Below, one piece after another: positions 38,043 to 46,188 of a DNA stretch of 64,000 nucleotides. This stretch comes from Planctomycetota bacterium (GTDB lineage: Bacteria > Planctomycetota > Phycisphaerae > SM23-33): positions 1-64,000 of the forward strand of contig JAAAOJ010000021.1 of NCBI GenBank assembly GCA_009908915.1, in the 5' to 3' direction. Numbering within the stretch: the first letter of the stretch is position 1; each line of letters opens with the position of its first letter. The notes under the pieces were generated by a model. The model was given only the letters and a program-made list of their open reading frames with translations, did no database searches and was not told the origin of the DNA. Position numbers and translations under genes: made by a program.

Positions 38043-38535
38043 CGGCGCGAACGTGTGCGACATGAAATGGGAGCGTCCCGTTGTTGGGGTCGCACGAGCC
38101 GGCCTTCCTGAATCCCGGCAGGGATGATGTTCAGTCACCTCGCGGCGTCAGCCCGGGGGCTCGGAGGCGTCAACGACAAAGCTCCGGCAGGAGCGTCTTG
38201 GCGCTTCGCGGCATCACGGCGCCCCTGGCAGCCCGTTTAGGAAGCTATCGCTGCTGCGGCCGTGCCTTTTACCTGCGCGTCCTTGTCGCGAAAACTCGGA
38301 ATGTACTCATTCACCTGCGTGTCCGCTCCTTGATACTTGGCAAAATGCCTCGGCCTCGCGACGCGATCCATTGCTAAACGGACGGCTGGCGGGGCTTGAC
38401 CGCGGGAACGATCCGGACCCCACGCTCACGCGTGGGGCTATTGAACGCCGCCCCTGCCGGGGCTGAACACCGGCAGGTCCTTGGCCAATGGAATGTCTTC
38501 GCCGCCACCGAAACGTGTCGCACACGGCGCGAACG
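38043..38535. mobile_element. MITE-like 471-base element with 11-base target duplication
   Basis: The element spans 38054-38524. It begins TGTGCGACA and ends TGTCGCACA, which are exact inverted repeats, and is flanked on both sides by CGGCGCGAACG (38043-38053 and 38525-38535). Removing the element and one duplicate (482 bases) joins the host gene in one frame, restoring ...ATGAN-VNIVAAT. Inside are a repeat B copy, a hairpin CCCCACGC-TCAC-GCGTGGGG (38418-38437) and CCCCTGCCGGGG. No transposase frame exists, so it is non-autonomous. Confidence 0.85.
38104..38395 (+). repeat. Repeat family B, copy 3
   Basis: The longest uninterrupted copy. It contains both blocks found at 5797-5912 (CCTGAATCCCGGCAGGGAT, GAAGCTATCGCTGC) and the right-hand part CCTCGCGACGCGATCCAT seen at 25844-25861. 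It lies inside the MITE-like element. Confidence 0.75.
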
Positions 38536-39724
38536 TGAACATCGTCGCCGCGACCTACAGCGAGGACCTTCACATCGACAAGGACCTCAACGACGTGACC
38601 ACCACCGGCGTCCAGGACTACGATGCAAACCTGATTTGCCTCGACAGCATCCTGGCCAGCACCGGCAGCTACATTGTGGTCGGCGGCGAGACGAACATCC
38701 GCGGCCAGTCGCAGAGCGGCGCGCCGGGCGACAGCCTGATCATCAACAGCAGCACGGCGGGCAGGTGGATCATCACGTTCACGAATTCCGACCCCGGCGG
38801 CCATGATGGAACGGTCGACCTGGACGGAACGCTGATCAAGTTCTGCGGCCTCGAGCCGCTGAGCATTGTCGGCACGCCGGCGACGGGAATCCGAGCCTCT
38901 TCGAGGCCCTCCTGCAGACGAGGTCGCCGCATGCACCAAGTCGGTCGGGCTCGCAGATCAGCCGTTTCCTGAACCTGCCTGTCGGGACGGTCGATCCGTT
39001 TGCCGAGGGAGCGGCCATGCGGGTTGGCTTCCTGGTCGGCGTGCCGCAGTCGCGTCTGACGTTCAGCACGAACTACCTGACGAACGTGCTGTTCTCGGGA
39101 TCGAGCGATGCGTCGCTGGCGCACGTGTATAACGGGACGACAAAGCTACTGACGAATCTCGGCACGCCGGGCGAGACGACTTTTGGCGGTCCGGTTGGCT
39201 AGCTGGCAAGCACCGGCTTTTTGCCCTTGCCGCCGACGGCCCTCGGGGCCGGGGCGCAGACGACCGGCTTTGCGGTGCTGGGTGGCGAGAGCGACAACGA
39301 CTTCCCGCAGTTCGGCCCGCAGAACATCTCCCTGCTGAACGGTCCGTCGCCACGCAACGGTTGGCCGTACCCGTCGTTGGCGAGTTCCGGATTGCTCGTG
39401 CGAGACCTGGGTCTCCTGCCGCCGCTGCCACCGACGCCACCGGCCCCGACGTCGAATGTCACGGCTGGCGGCCTGACCTTCACCGGTAAGCCGCCGGTCC
39501 TTTGGGATGTGACCAACCGCACGCCCGAGGGGGACTGGGCGTCGGACTACATCGACATGTTCGCCGGCGAAGGGGGCGGCGTGCCGGGACAGCTTGCCGG
39601 CGGACAGCCCCTGGTGGGTGTCTTGAACATGCTCAATGCTTGGTTCGTTGAGAATACCCCCACCCAGAGCGCCGTGTACTTCTACAGTTGGCGGTAGCGC
39701 AACACCGCCGTGCTGACAGCGCCC

Positions 39725-39759
39725 ACGGGCCCGCGGAATCCGACTCCCCGCGGGCCCGT
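39725..39759. terminator. Strong hairpin between convergent genes
   Basis: ACGGGCCCGCGG (39725-39736) pairs perfectly with CCGCGGGCCCGT (39748-39759) around an 11-base loop. It lies between the plus-strand pseudogene and the minus-strand DUF6159 gene, so a bidirectional terminator is likely, though no T run follows. Confidence 0.55.
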
Positions 39760-39799
39760 ATTGTCACGGGACTCGTGGGGGCCGCACACGGCGCAGATG

Positions 39800-40669
39800 T
39801 TACCGCTTTTCAGCCGGGCGGAAGGCGTAGGAGAACTCCTCGGCCTGTACCTGCTCGGGCAATTCCTTGCCGGTGGCGTAACTGAAAAGCAATGCCTTGA
39901 AGACCATGTCCGCCGCCGCGCCAAGGCTGGCGACGAATACGATCAACGCAATAGCTCCGGCGATCGACATGACGGTCACGAACATCGCACCGGTGTTGAT
40001 GGCCACCCAGATCAGCAGGCCTGCCAGAAGCAGCACGGGCAGGAAGATCAGGAAGCTGATGAAGCCCAACGAGAAGTTGCCCACCAGGGCCGTGCCCCAG
40101 GTGGACTTGAGTGTCTTGACCGAGTCACCAATGGCCCGGAACGGCCCGCGATTGTCGATGACGATGATCGGAACGACGAAGAACGTCATCGCCGTCCATG
40201 CCGTGCCCAGCAGGGCCGCGACGAGCCGGCCGATTTTCTTGTGCGACTCCAGCAGCCGAAGGATCACGCCGACGACGGCCGAGACGATCGCCCAGCACAG
40301 GATCGCGTGCCAACGCTTCGCCGCCATCGCCAGACCATCCTTGATGCGCACCGGCTGGCCCTGCATGGCCCGCATCGCGCAGCTGACCAGCGCCGAATTG
40401 AAGAAGACGATCACGAAGTAGCTCGCCACGTAATAACAAAACAGCGTGATCCATGCGGAGATCGGAACCTGTCCGCCCTGCGACTGGTCGGCCGCCTCGG
40501 CCCAGGCCGTCAGCGCGCCCATCCGGTGCAGCGGCACGAAAAAGCTGGCCGTCACGAGAATGGCCGCGATGCCGGAGATGATCGGGAAGATGAGCAACTG
40601 CTTGTTGCGCCACGCCAGGCCATAGCTCATCTTAGCGTATTCCCAACTGCGTGAAAGCGTTTCAAACAT
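39800..40669 (-). CDS. DUF6159-family multi-pass membrane protein
   Basis: 289 residues starting MFETLSRSWEYAKMSYGLAWRNKQLL, the typical opening of DUF6159. Six or so membrane helices are visible (IFPIISGIAAILVTASFFVPL; WITLFCYYVASYFVIVFFNSALVS; ILCWAIVSAVVGVILRLL; TAMTFFVVPIIVIDN; FISFLIFLPVLLLAGLLIWVAI; IALIVFVASLGAAADMVF). The family has no characterised function. AAGGGATGG lies before ATG 40669. Its upstream region carries a copy of palindromic repeat A. Confidence 0.85.
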   Translation of the reverse strand: MFETLSRSWEYAKMSYGLAWRNKQLLIFPIISGIAAILVTASFFVPLHRMGALTAWAEAADQSQGGQVPISAWITLFCYYVASYFVIVFFNSALVSCAMRAMQGQPVRIKDGLAMAAKRWHAILCWAIVSAVVGVILRLLESHKKIGRLVAALLGTAWTAMTFFVVPIIVIDNRGPFRAIGDSVKTLKSTWGTALVGNFSLGFISFLIFLPVLLLAGLLIWVAINTGAMFVTVMSIAGAIALIVFVASLGAAADMVFKALLFSYATGKELPEQVQAEEFSYAFRPAEKR

Positions 40670-40711
40670 GGTCCATCCCTTTCCGGCGGCCCGCAAGCCG
40701 CCTTTGGAGGC

Positions 40712-40838
40712 ATACGGGGCGCACAAACTCTCTGCGCGGTGTAGCACCCGCTGCACTGCGTCTAAGTTTCTCCAAGGCAACCGTTTATACATGGCAGAGC
40801 AGGTGCTCCGCCATGCACGAATTTAGTACGCCCCGTAT
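40712..40838 (+). repeat. Palindromic repeat family A, copy 3
   Basis: The left hairpin GCGCGGTGTAGCACCCGC with CTGCACTGCG (40734-40759) and the right hairpin GGCAGAGCAGGTGCTCCGCC (40793-40812) followed by ATGCACGA. The whole segment is enclosed by an exact inverted repeat ATACGGGGCG/CGCCCCGTAT at 40712-40721 and 40829-40838. It lies between two divergently read or separate minus-strand genes (intergenic). Confidence 0.8.
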
Positions 40839-40874
40839 CAGATCAACGTTTTGCACGGGGCCGAGCCCCGGGAG

Positions 40875-43568
40875 CTATTCGCGATAGGGGCCAAGCGGGC
40901 GGTACTCCAGCTTGCATCGCTGAGGCCAGTTGCCCTGTTCCTCGAAGAGTTGCAGCTCGTTCTCGCCCTCTTCCAGCCATGCTTCCGGCAGGTAGTAGGC
41001 CGGTTGTGGCCCGACTTCCCAGAAGCGTCCGAGGTTGTGTCCATTGAGAAAGATCTGGCCCTTGCGGGCCACGCCGATGCTCACAAACAGCGGTACAGTC
41101 GTCGGGGTGTACTGGAATGTCGTGGCGTACCAGCAGGGCTTGTTCTTGATCGGTTCGCGGGCCGAGTCGACCTCGCCGGGCATCGTCCAGGGCCGGGCGT
41201 GCCATGGGCCGTCGGCACTGACGGGCTCCAGAAGATTGTAGAACCTGAAGTTCTCGAAGACGTCACTGTCCGGCTCGCCCCAGGCGAGGATCTGCAGCGT
41301 GTTCCTGCCCTTCTTCAGGCCCGCGCCCAGCGTCAGGTCGCCCCAGTTGCTGGCAAGCTTCGGATAGAAGCCGATCGGCCGATCGTTGACGAAGACGGCC
41401 ATGTGGTGCGGGATGTCCGTCCAGGTCATGTGAACGGGCTGCGGCTTGGTCAGCGGGATGCTCAACTCGGCCGAGACCAGCGGCAGGTCGTCCAGTTCGG
41501 CCGTCACGTGAGAAAGCGTCCGCGGGATGATGCGCTTGGGGAAGCTCTCGGCGGACTTGACCTTGAACCGGCTGGTCCGCAGCGCTTTGGCGTCCCAGAT
41601 GTGGCCGTAGAGGCCTTTGGGTTCGTCCATGTACGGCCCGGTGCTGTAGCGGCCGAGGTTGTCGACCAGGGCGACCAGAGCGTTCTCGCCCTTCTTGAAC
41701 GAAGCGGCCATCGGTTCGCGCGTGGCGTCGGGGCCCTTGCCCCAGATGCCGATCGGCTCGCCATTGAGGTAGAGCATCGCGCGGTCGCCGCACTCGGGCA
41801 GCAAGAGGTTGCGCTTCCTGGCCCGTTCCTGCGGGATGTCAAGGCGGTACCACGTGTAGCCGTAGTGACAACCGATGCGGTCGACGTCTCGCGGCCGGTC
41901 GAGCTTCTTCCATTCCAGCGCATCGTTCACGGGCTCGGGGCAGATGTGAATCCGCTCCCACTTGTCCAGCCGCGGGGCAGGCGGACGCTTGGTCGTATCG
42001 GCCTTGACCTTGCGCGTCGAGAGCTTGCCGTCTTCCAGACTCAGCACGTAGTATTGCTTGGCCTTGGCAGAGTGAATCAGCTCCTCGTCGGTCGAGCCGA
42101 CGTAGTCGGGCCCGAAGATGATACTCTCGTCGTCAATCGGCCAGGTTCGCATCGCCAGGTCGTTGTGGACCAGGACCACGCTGATCGGGCCGACGGGCTC
42201 GATCCGCGGCGCGTCGTCGGTCGGGACCGTCAGCCGCGCGACCTTACCGTCGAGACTCACCTCGCCCGTCTCGCCGGCCGGACCACGAAGCACCAGAAGA
42301 CGCTTGCCTTCCGGGCCGAAGAACCCGAGCGGCACGAGCGTGGAGTAGTCCAGAATCTGGCCGTCGGGCAGTTCCAGCTCCCATGGAACAACGGCGGCCC
42401 CGAGCGTCGCCAGGGCGACATCCAGCGTTGTACCGGTCGGAAGGACGACCTCGACACGTTCGACGTCGTCGCGCCCGTGGTTGCTGACCGACACCCAGTT
42501 GCCGTGCGGGCCCGTAAGCGTTTCGACGTCCGTAGCATTGTTGAGGCTGGCCGTCGGTTCCTCGGGCAAAGCGGCCTGGGCGAGCCACGGCCCCATGTGA
42601 TTGGCCGTGAGGTTCACCAGTCGCGTAAGGTAGTACTTTTCGGTCAGCCCGCCGCCCTCGGCGATGGGGGCGTCGGCGTCGTAGCTGGTGGTCTGGTAAC
42701 TCTCGTGACGCAGCGCCAGCCGCGAACCGTAAAAGCCGAAGTTCGTCCCGCCGTGGAACATGCTGTAGTTCAGCATCGCGCCACAGCCGACGATTTCCAT
42801 CGCCCGTCGGGCCGCGGTGGCCGGCGCGCAGGCCTGGTGGTCGCCCGACCAGAAATCCACGCCGCCGCTGCGAAATTCCGTGACCATCAGCGGCGCGTCG
42901 TGCTGCCGCTGCTGGAGATGCTTGAGCTTCGCCGGGGCCGCCTCGGCGGTGCTCACGCAGTCGATTACCCCTTCGGGCACCGGGTCGGTGAACAGGTTGG
43001 AACTGATGACCGGGACGGTGAAGCCCGCCCGGCGGATCAACTGGGTGATAAAGTCCAGGTAGTTCTCGCGGTCCGGCTTGGCCGTCAACGTGTACTCGTT
43101 CTCGTTCTGCACGAGAATAATGTTGCCGCCGACCGAGATATCCAGGTCGCTCAGACGCGACAGCGCCTGCGAGAAGAACTTGTCAAAGTAGTGCATGAAG
43201 GTGGCGTTGGCCGTTCGCAGACTGATGCCGCTCTTGGCCAGAAGCCAGCCCGGCAGGCCGCCGAGGTCCCAGTCAGCGCCGATATAGGGCCCGGGACGGA
43301 GGATCACGTAAAGCCCTACGTCGTGTGCTTTCCGCACGAAGGCGGCGATATCGCGGTTGTCTTCGAAGTCCCATTCGCCTTCGCGAGGTTCGTGGACGTT
43401 CCATGCGACTGTTGTTGAGATACAGTTCAGACCGGCGCGCTTCGCCTTCAAAAGGCGGTCTTCCCACTGCTCGGCCGCGATGCGGAAGTAATGCATCGAC
43501 CCGCCGACCAGCCAGACCCGCTCACCGTTGAGCAGGAAGCTGCGGTCGTCGTATGTCACCTCGGCCAT
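40875..43568 (-). CDS. Glycoside hydrolase family 35 beta-galactosidase
   Basis: 897 residues. The N-terminal TIM barrel has the GH35 signatures FLLNGERVWLVGGSMHYFR, GLNCISTTVAWNVHEPREG, YVILRPGPYIGADWDLGGLP, the acid/base Glu in LVQNENEY (about residue 160) and the nucleophile Glu in MVTEFRSGG. The rest is beta-sandwich domains, with two jelly-roll galactose-binding-like modules near the end (GCHYGYTWYRLDIP; IFLNGHNLGRFWEVGPQPAYYLP). It cleaves terminal beta-galactosides; no signal peptide is evident, so it acts in the cytoplasm or leaves by another route. ATG 43568 has GGGAG upstream. The long gene is free of frameshifts. Confidence 0.92.
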   Translation of the reverse strand: MAEVTYDDRSFLLNGERVWLVGGSMHYFRIAAEQWEDRLLKAKRAGLNCISTTVAWNVHEPREGEWDFEDNRDIAAFVRKAHDVGLYVILRPGPYIGADWDLGGLPGWLLAKSGISLRTANATFMHYFDKFFSQALSRLSDLDISVGGNIILVQNENEYTLTAKPDRENYLDFITQLIRRAGFTVPVISSNLFTDPVPEGVIDCVSTAEAAPAKLKHLQQRQHDAPLMVTEFRSGGVDFWSGDHQACAPATAARRAMEIVGCGAMLNYSMFHGGTNFGFYGSRLALRHESYQTTSYDADAPIAEGGGLTEKYYLTRLVNLTANHMGPWLAQAALPEEPTASLNNATDVETLTGPHGNWVSVSNHGRDDVERVEVVLPTGTTLDVALATLGAAVVPWELELPDGQILDYSTLVPLGFFGPEGKRLLVLRGPAGETGEVSLDGKVARLTVPTDDAPRIEPVGPISVVLVHNDLAMRTWPIDDESIIFGPDYVGSTDEELIHSAKAKQYYVLSLEDGKLSTRKVKADTTKRPPAPRLDKWERIHICPEPVNDALEWKKLDRPRDVDRIGCHYGYTWYRLDIPQERARKRNLLLPECGDRAMLYLNGEPIGIWGKGPDATREPMAASFKKGENALVALVDNLGRYSTGPYMDEPKGLYGHIWDAKALRTSRFKVKSAESFPKRIIPRTLSHVTAELDDLPLVSAELSIPLTKPQPVHMTWTDIPHHMAVFVNDRPIGFYPKLASNWGDLTLGAGLKKGRNTLQILAWGEPDSDVFENFRFYNLLEPVSADGPWHARPWTMPGEVDSAREPIKNKPCWYATTFQYTPTTVPLFVSIGVARKGQIFLNGHNLGRFWEVGPQPAYYLPEAWLEEGENELQLFEEQGNWPQRCKLEYRPLGPYRE

Positions 43569-44018
43569 GGTTTCGCTCCCTTGGCCATCCCTGGCGGGAC
43601 GGACCGTTGTGACCAATATGTCATGCTGGACAAACAGTTTAAGAACAGCTATTCCTCATGCAACAAAAATCGTATGACTCTGAGCATACGGCGGGGTGCC
43701 CAGACGGCGTGAGACGGCCGGTTTGAGGACGCCGGCCGTGCGACGATATTTGTTTAAGGTCAGCCAAATGAGTTACTTAGGCATAGTTCTGTATCGCCAT
43801 CCAGCCGCCGTCGCCTGGCAAGTGCGAAAACGCCGTTTCAGACCGAAGCCATACGCTAAGTTAAAGGCAAATAACGCCTTATTAGCACAGGTGGCCGGTA
43901 TTGGATCGAAATATCTTTTTTTTGCCGTCGCCGCCCGCCTTGCCGGCCCGCCGCAGCCTTTACAACCGCCCGTCGAGGCCTTAAAGTCGCATCCGTCGTC
44001 AACGGAAAGGATGCCGCT
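43569..44018. other. Divergent intergenic region, AT-richer
   Basis: Separates the beta-galactosidase gene from a secreted-protein gene. It contains a perfect hairpin (ACGGCCGG at 43714-43721 with CCGGCCGT at 43732-43739). No gene and no clear promoter consensus was identified. Confidence 0.45.
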
Positions 44019-45803
44019 ATGCGATGGATTGCCCCTGCGTTTCTGACCCTCATCGCCGCCTCCGCCTTCGCCCAGCCGCAAGCCGCCGACCCGAACCGAC
44101 CAGAGCGGAGGACCGTCAAGTTGCCCAGCCCGCCGCGGCTGCCCACCGGGGCCAAGCCTCGACTGCCCACCCTCGCGCGACAGGCCATGCTGCGGTATCT
44201 CTCCTCGCGACAGCCAGCCGCGGACCAGCCGATCCCCGACGCGCTGCAGGCCGAGGTCGATCTGCCTGCCCAGGGCGTCACGAGTGTGGCGACCTTGCCT
44301 TACGCTGCCGTTGTCACCCTTCGCCAGGACGGGCGACTCGTCGGCACGGCCCTCGGCGATGGCCGGGGGCTGGCCCGAAATGTCATCGCCGCCGCACTCG
44401 ATGCCATGCGAAGCCCGGCCCTGCCCGATCGTATCACCAGCGAGGTACTCCTGGGACTGACGGTGGAGCTGTCGATTCTCGGCGAGCAGATCGAAACGGA
44501 TGAGGATGTCCTGCTGGCGACGATCACGCCGGGCCTGACAGGCGTGAAACTGGTTCGGGGCCTTCGCGATCCCGGCCTGCGGGTGGACGGGGCGGCGGCG
44601 CTGTTCCGCAGCACGCATGTCCTGCCGTCGACGGCCTGCGTTCTCGGCTGGAATGCCGCTCGCATGCGAACCCAGTGCCTGCGTGAACTCGGCCACAACC
44701 CCATGGCCACCGGCCTGAAGGGAACGTGGTACACGTTTCGTGCGGCCCATATCGTGGATTACCCTGGCCGCGCGGGCACGTGGCAGTTGTACCGCGGGAA
44801 AATCCTTACGCTGCCAGAGACCATCGACGCCGACGCGCTGGCCGCCGCACGCGACCGCGTGGCGGCCTGGCTGATGCGCCATGTCGACGAGGACGGCCGC
44901 GCCGGCGAGCCGCTGGCCGACCAACTCTATGCCGCCTGGGTGCTCGCTCGCTATGGCCGGCAACGCGACAACAAGGATGCTCGCGGCGCCGCCCGCGTGA
45001 TCATCGGCGGCGTTGCCCGTAATCACCTGCGGCTCAGCGAGGACGAAATGACCGCTCGCGTCATCACGGCCCGCCCCGCCGATGAACGGCTCGCAACGGC
45101 CATGTTCCTCCTGGCCACCACCGCCATGCCCGCCGACCCGAAGGCTGTCGGCATACAGACGAAACTCGCCCGCTACCTGCTCGCATCACCGCCCGAAGAC
45201 GCCGACGGGTTTGACGTCCTCACCCGGGCCGTGGCCGTGCTGGCCCTGCGCCGGGCAACGCTGCCGAACGCCGCGCCGCCGGAAAACTGGACCGCGACAC
45301 TGCTGCAGGCGGCCCGGCCGGCCGGCGATGGCGGCATGGCAGAAGGCCGCGTCGCCACGGCGACGTTGGCGTGGGTTGTTCGGGCCGCTCTCGCGCCGGG
45401 GCCAATCGACAAGCAGCAGATGGCGCAGATATCCGCCATCGTCGGACGGATCGGCTCCCGGCAGAGCCTCCTGTCCGAGGTGCTGGACCGCTACGGTGGC
45501 TACCTCGGCGATGGCCCCGAGCCCCGGACGCTCGCCACCGGTCTTGCCGTGGCCATGCTTGCCGAGGCGGCGTCAGCCATCGGAGGGCCCGGCCAGGCCG
45601 AGGCCATGCGCGAGCAACTCGCCGGCCCGATGACCGACGCCCGGCGTTTCTGCGCCCGTATGCTCTATCGGCCGGCCGAAGCGTACTTCGTGCCCGCCGC
45701 ACAGCGCCCCACCTGGGACGGGGCCGCCCGCATCCGTCCCGACCGCTCGACGACATCCGTCAAGGCGGCGGCCGCTGCGCTCGAAGCCCTCATGACCGAG
45801 TAG
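44019..45803 (+). CDS. Secreted protein: AMMECR1-like domain followed by helical toroid-like domain
   Basis: 594 residues with a signal peptide (MRWIAPAFLTLIAASAFA). Residues about 85-215 resemble the AMMECR1 fold: AAVVTLRQDGRLVGTALGDG, ARNVIAAALDAMRSPALPD, GLTVELSILGEQ and ITPGLTGVKLVRG. From about 270 on, alpha-helical pairs follow (LADQLYAAWVLARYG; LATAMFLLATTAMP; VATATLAWVVRAALAPGP) resembling an alpha/alpha toroid of the terpene-cyclase type. AMMECR1 proteins are otherwise cytoplasmic, so a secreted fusion is noteworthy. GGAAAGGA precedes ATG 44019. Function unknown. Confidence 0.62.
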   Translation: MRWIAPAFLTLIAASAFAQPQAADPNRPERRTVKLPSPPRLPTGAKPRLPTLARQAMLRYLSSRQPAADQPIPDALQAEVDLPAQGVTSVATLPYAAVVTLRQDGRLVGTALGDGRGLARNVIAAALDAMRSPALPDRITSEVLLGLTVELSILGEQIETDEDVLLATITPGLTGVKLVRGLRDPGLRVDGAAALFRSTHVLPSTACVLGWNAARMRTQCLRELGHNPMATGLKGTWYTFRAAHIVDYPGRAGTWQLYRGKILTLPETIDADALAAARDRVAAWLMRHVDEDGRAGEPLADQLYAAWVLARYGRQRDNKDARGAARVIIGGVARNHLRLSEDEMTARVITARPADERLATAMFLLATTAMPADPKAVGIQTKLARYLLASPPEDADGFDVLTRAVAVLALRRATLPNAAPPENWTATLLQAARPAGDGGMAEGRVATATLAWVVRAALAPGPIDKQQMAQISAIVGRIGSRQSLLSEVLDRYGGYLGDGPEPRTLATGLAVAMLAEAASAIGGPGQAEAMREQLAGPMTDARRFCARMLYRPAEAYFVPAAQRPTWDGAARIRPDRSTTSVKAAAAALEALMTE

Positions 45804-45867
45804 CCGGCAACCGCCGTGAAGGCCGCGACGGATCCGCAAATACCAAGGGACCGCGGATTCCGCAGAT

Positions 45868-46097
45868 GAAGAGAAATTCCACGCCCCCCAGCGCCACCTG
45901 CTCCACGCGGTCGTCGTGGAGGACGTTGACGGTGCAGCGACCGCCGGCTTCGCAAACGGCCCGGATGCGGTCGGCGTCGACCTCGGCGGTCACGTACCGC
46001 CAGAGACGCCCGCTCTGCCGGCCGTGTAGGCAAACAGCCCGGCCTGGATCGGTTCAAAGCCGAAGCCGACAAATGTCCTTCCGGCGGTCGCACCCAT
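45868..46097 (-). pseudogene. Frameshifted 5' fragment of a mannitol-1-phosphate dehydrogenase-like gene
   Basis: From ATG 46097 the first frame encodes MGATAGRTFVGFGFEPIQ and AGLFAYTA, the NAD-binding start of mannitol-type dehydrogenases. After a single frameshift near 46020 the homology continues as RQSGRLWRYVTAEVDADRIRAV and VNVLHDDRVEQVALGGVE. Everything after about 77 residues is missing. It lies at the end of the sugar-catabolic operon and was probably its last functional member. Confidence 0.65.
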
Positions 46098-46148
46098 CTC
46101 TTCGGTGCCTTCCCGGCCAATTGGTTGTTCGGTCTATCACTTGACCCG

Positions 46149-46188
46149 TCAGCCAATCAGCCAATCAGCCAGTCAGCCAGTCAGCCGC
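46149..46188. repeat. Five-unit 8-base tandem repeat over a stop codon
   Basis: The octamer TCAGCCAR is repeated five times with the last unit degenerate (TCAGCCGC). The stop codon of the sugar-phosphate dehydrogenase gene (46181-46183) lies in the last unit. Such microsatellites mutate by slippage. Confidence 0.75.

Larger units (their letters stand above)
37879..39697 (+). pseudogene. Decayed surface or secreted beta-rich protein gene, interrupted by a mobile element
   Basis: Four coding blocks of one gene are visible. Block 1 (to 38053) reads SYYENSDNALAVNLEQAILL...VDIAATGAN. The 471-base element then intervenes, and block 2 (38525-38890) continues VNIVAATYSEDLHIDKDL with parallel beta-helix or adhesin-like character (GSYIVVGGETNIRGQSQSG). 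A frameshift near 38890-38960 leads to block 3 (GSQISRFLNLPVGTVDPFAEG). An in-frame TAG at 39200-39202 precedes block 4, LASTGFLPLPPTALGAGAQ through to YFYSWR. The 5' end has no good start codon. No function is possible as it stands; the family is unassigned. Confidence 0.75.
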
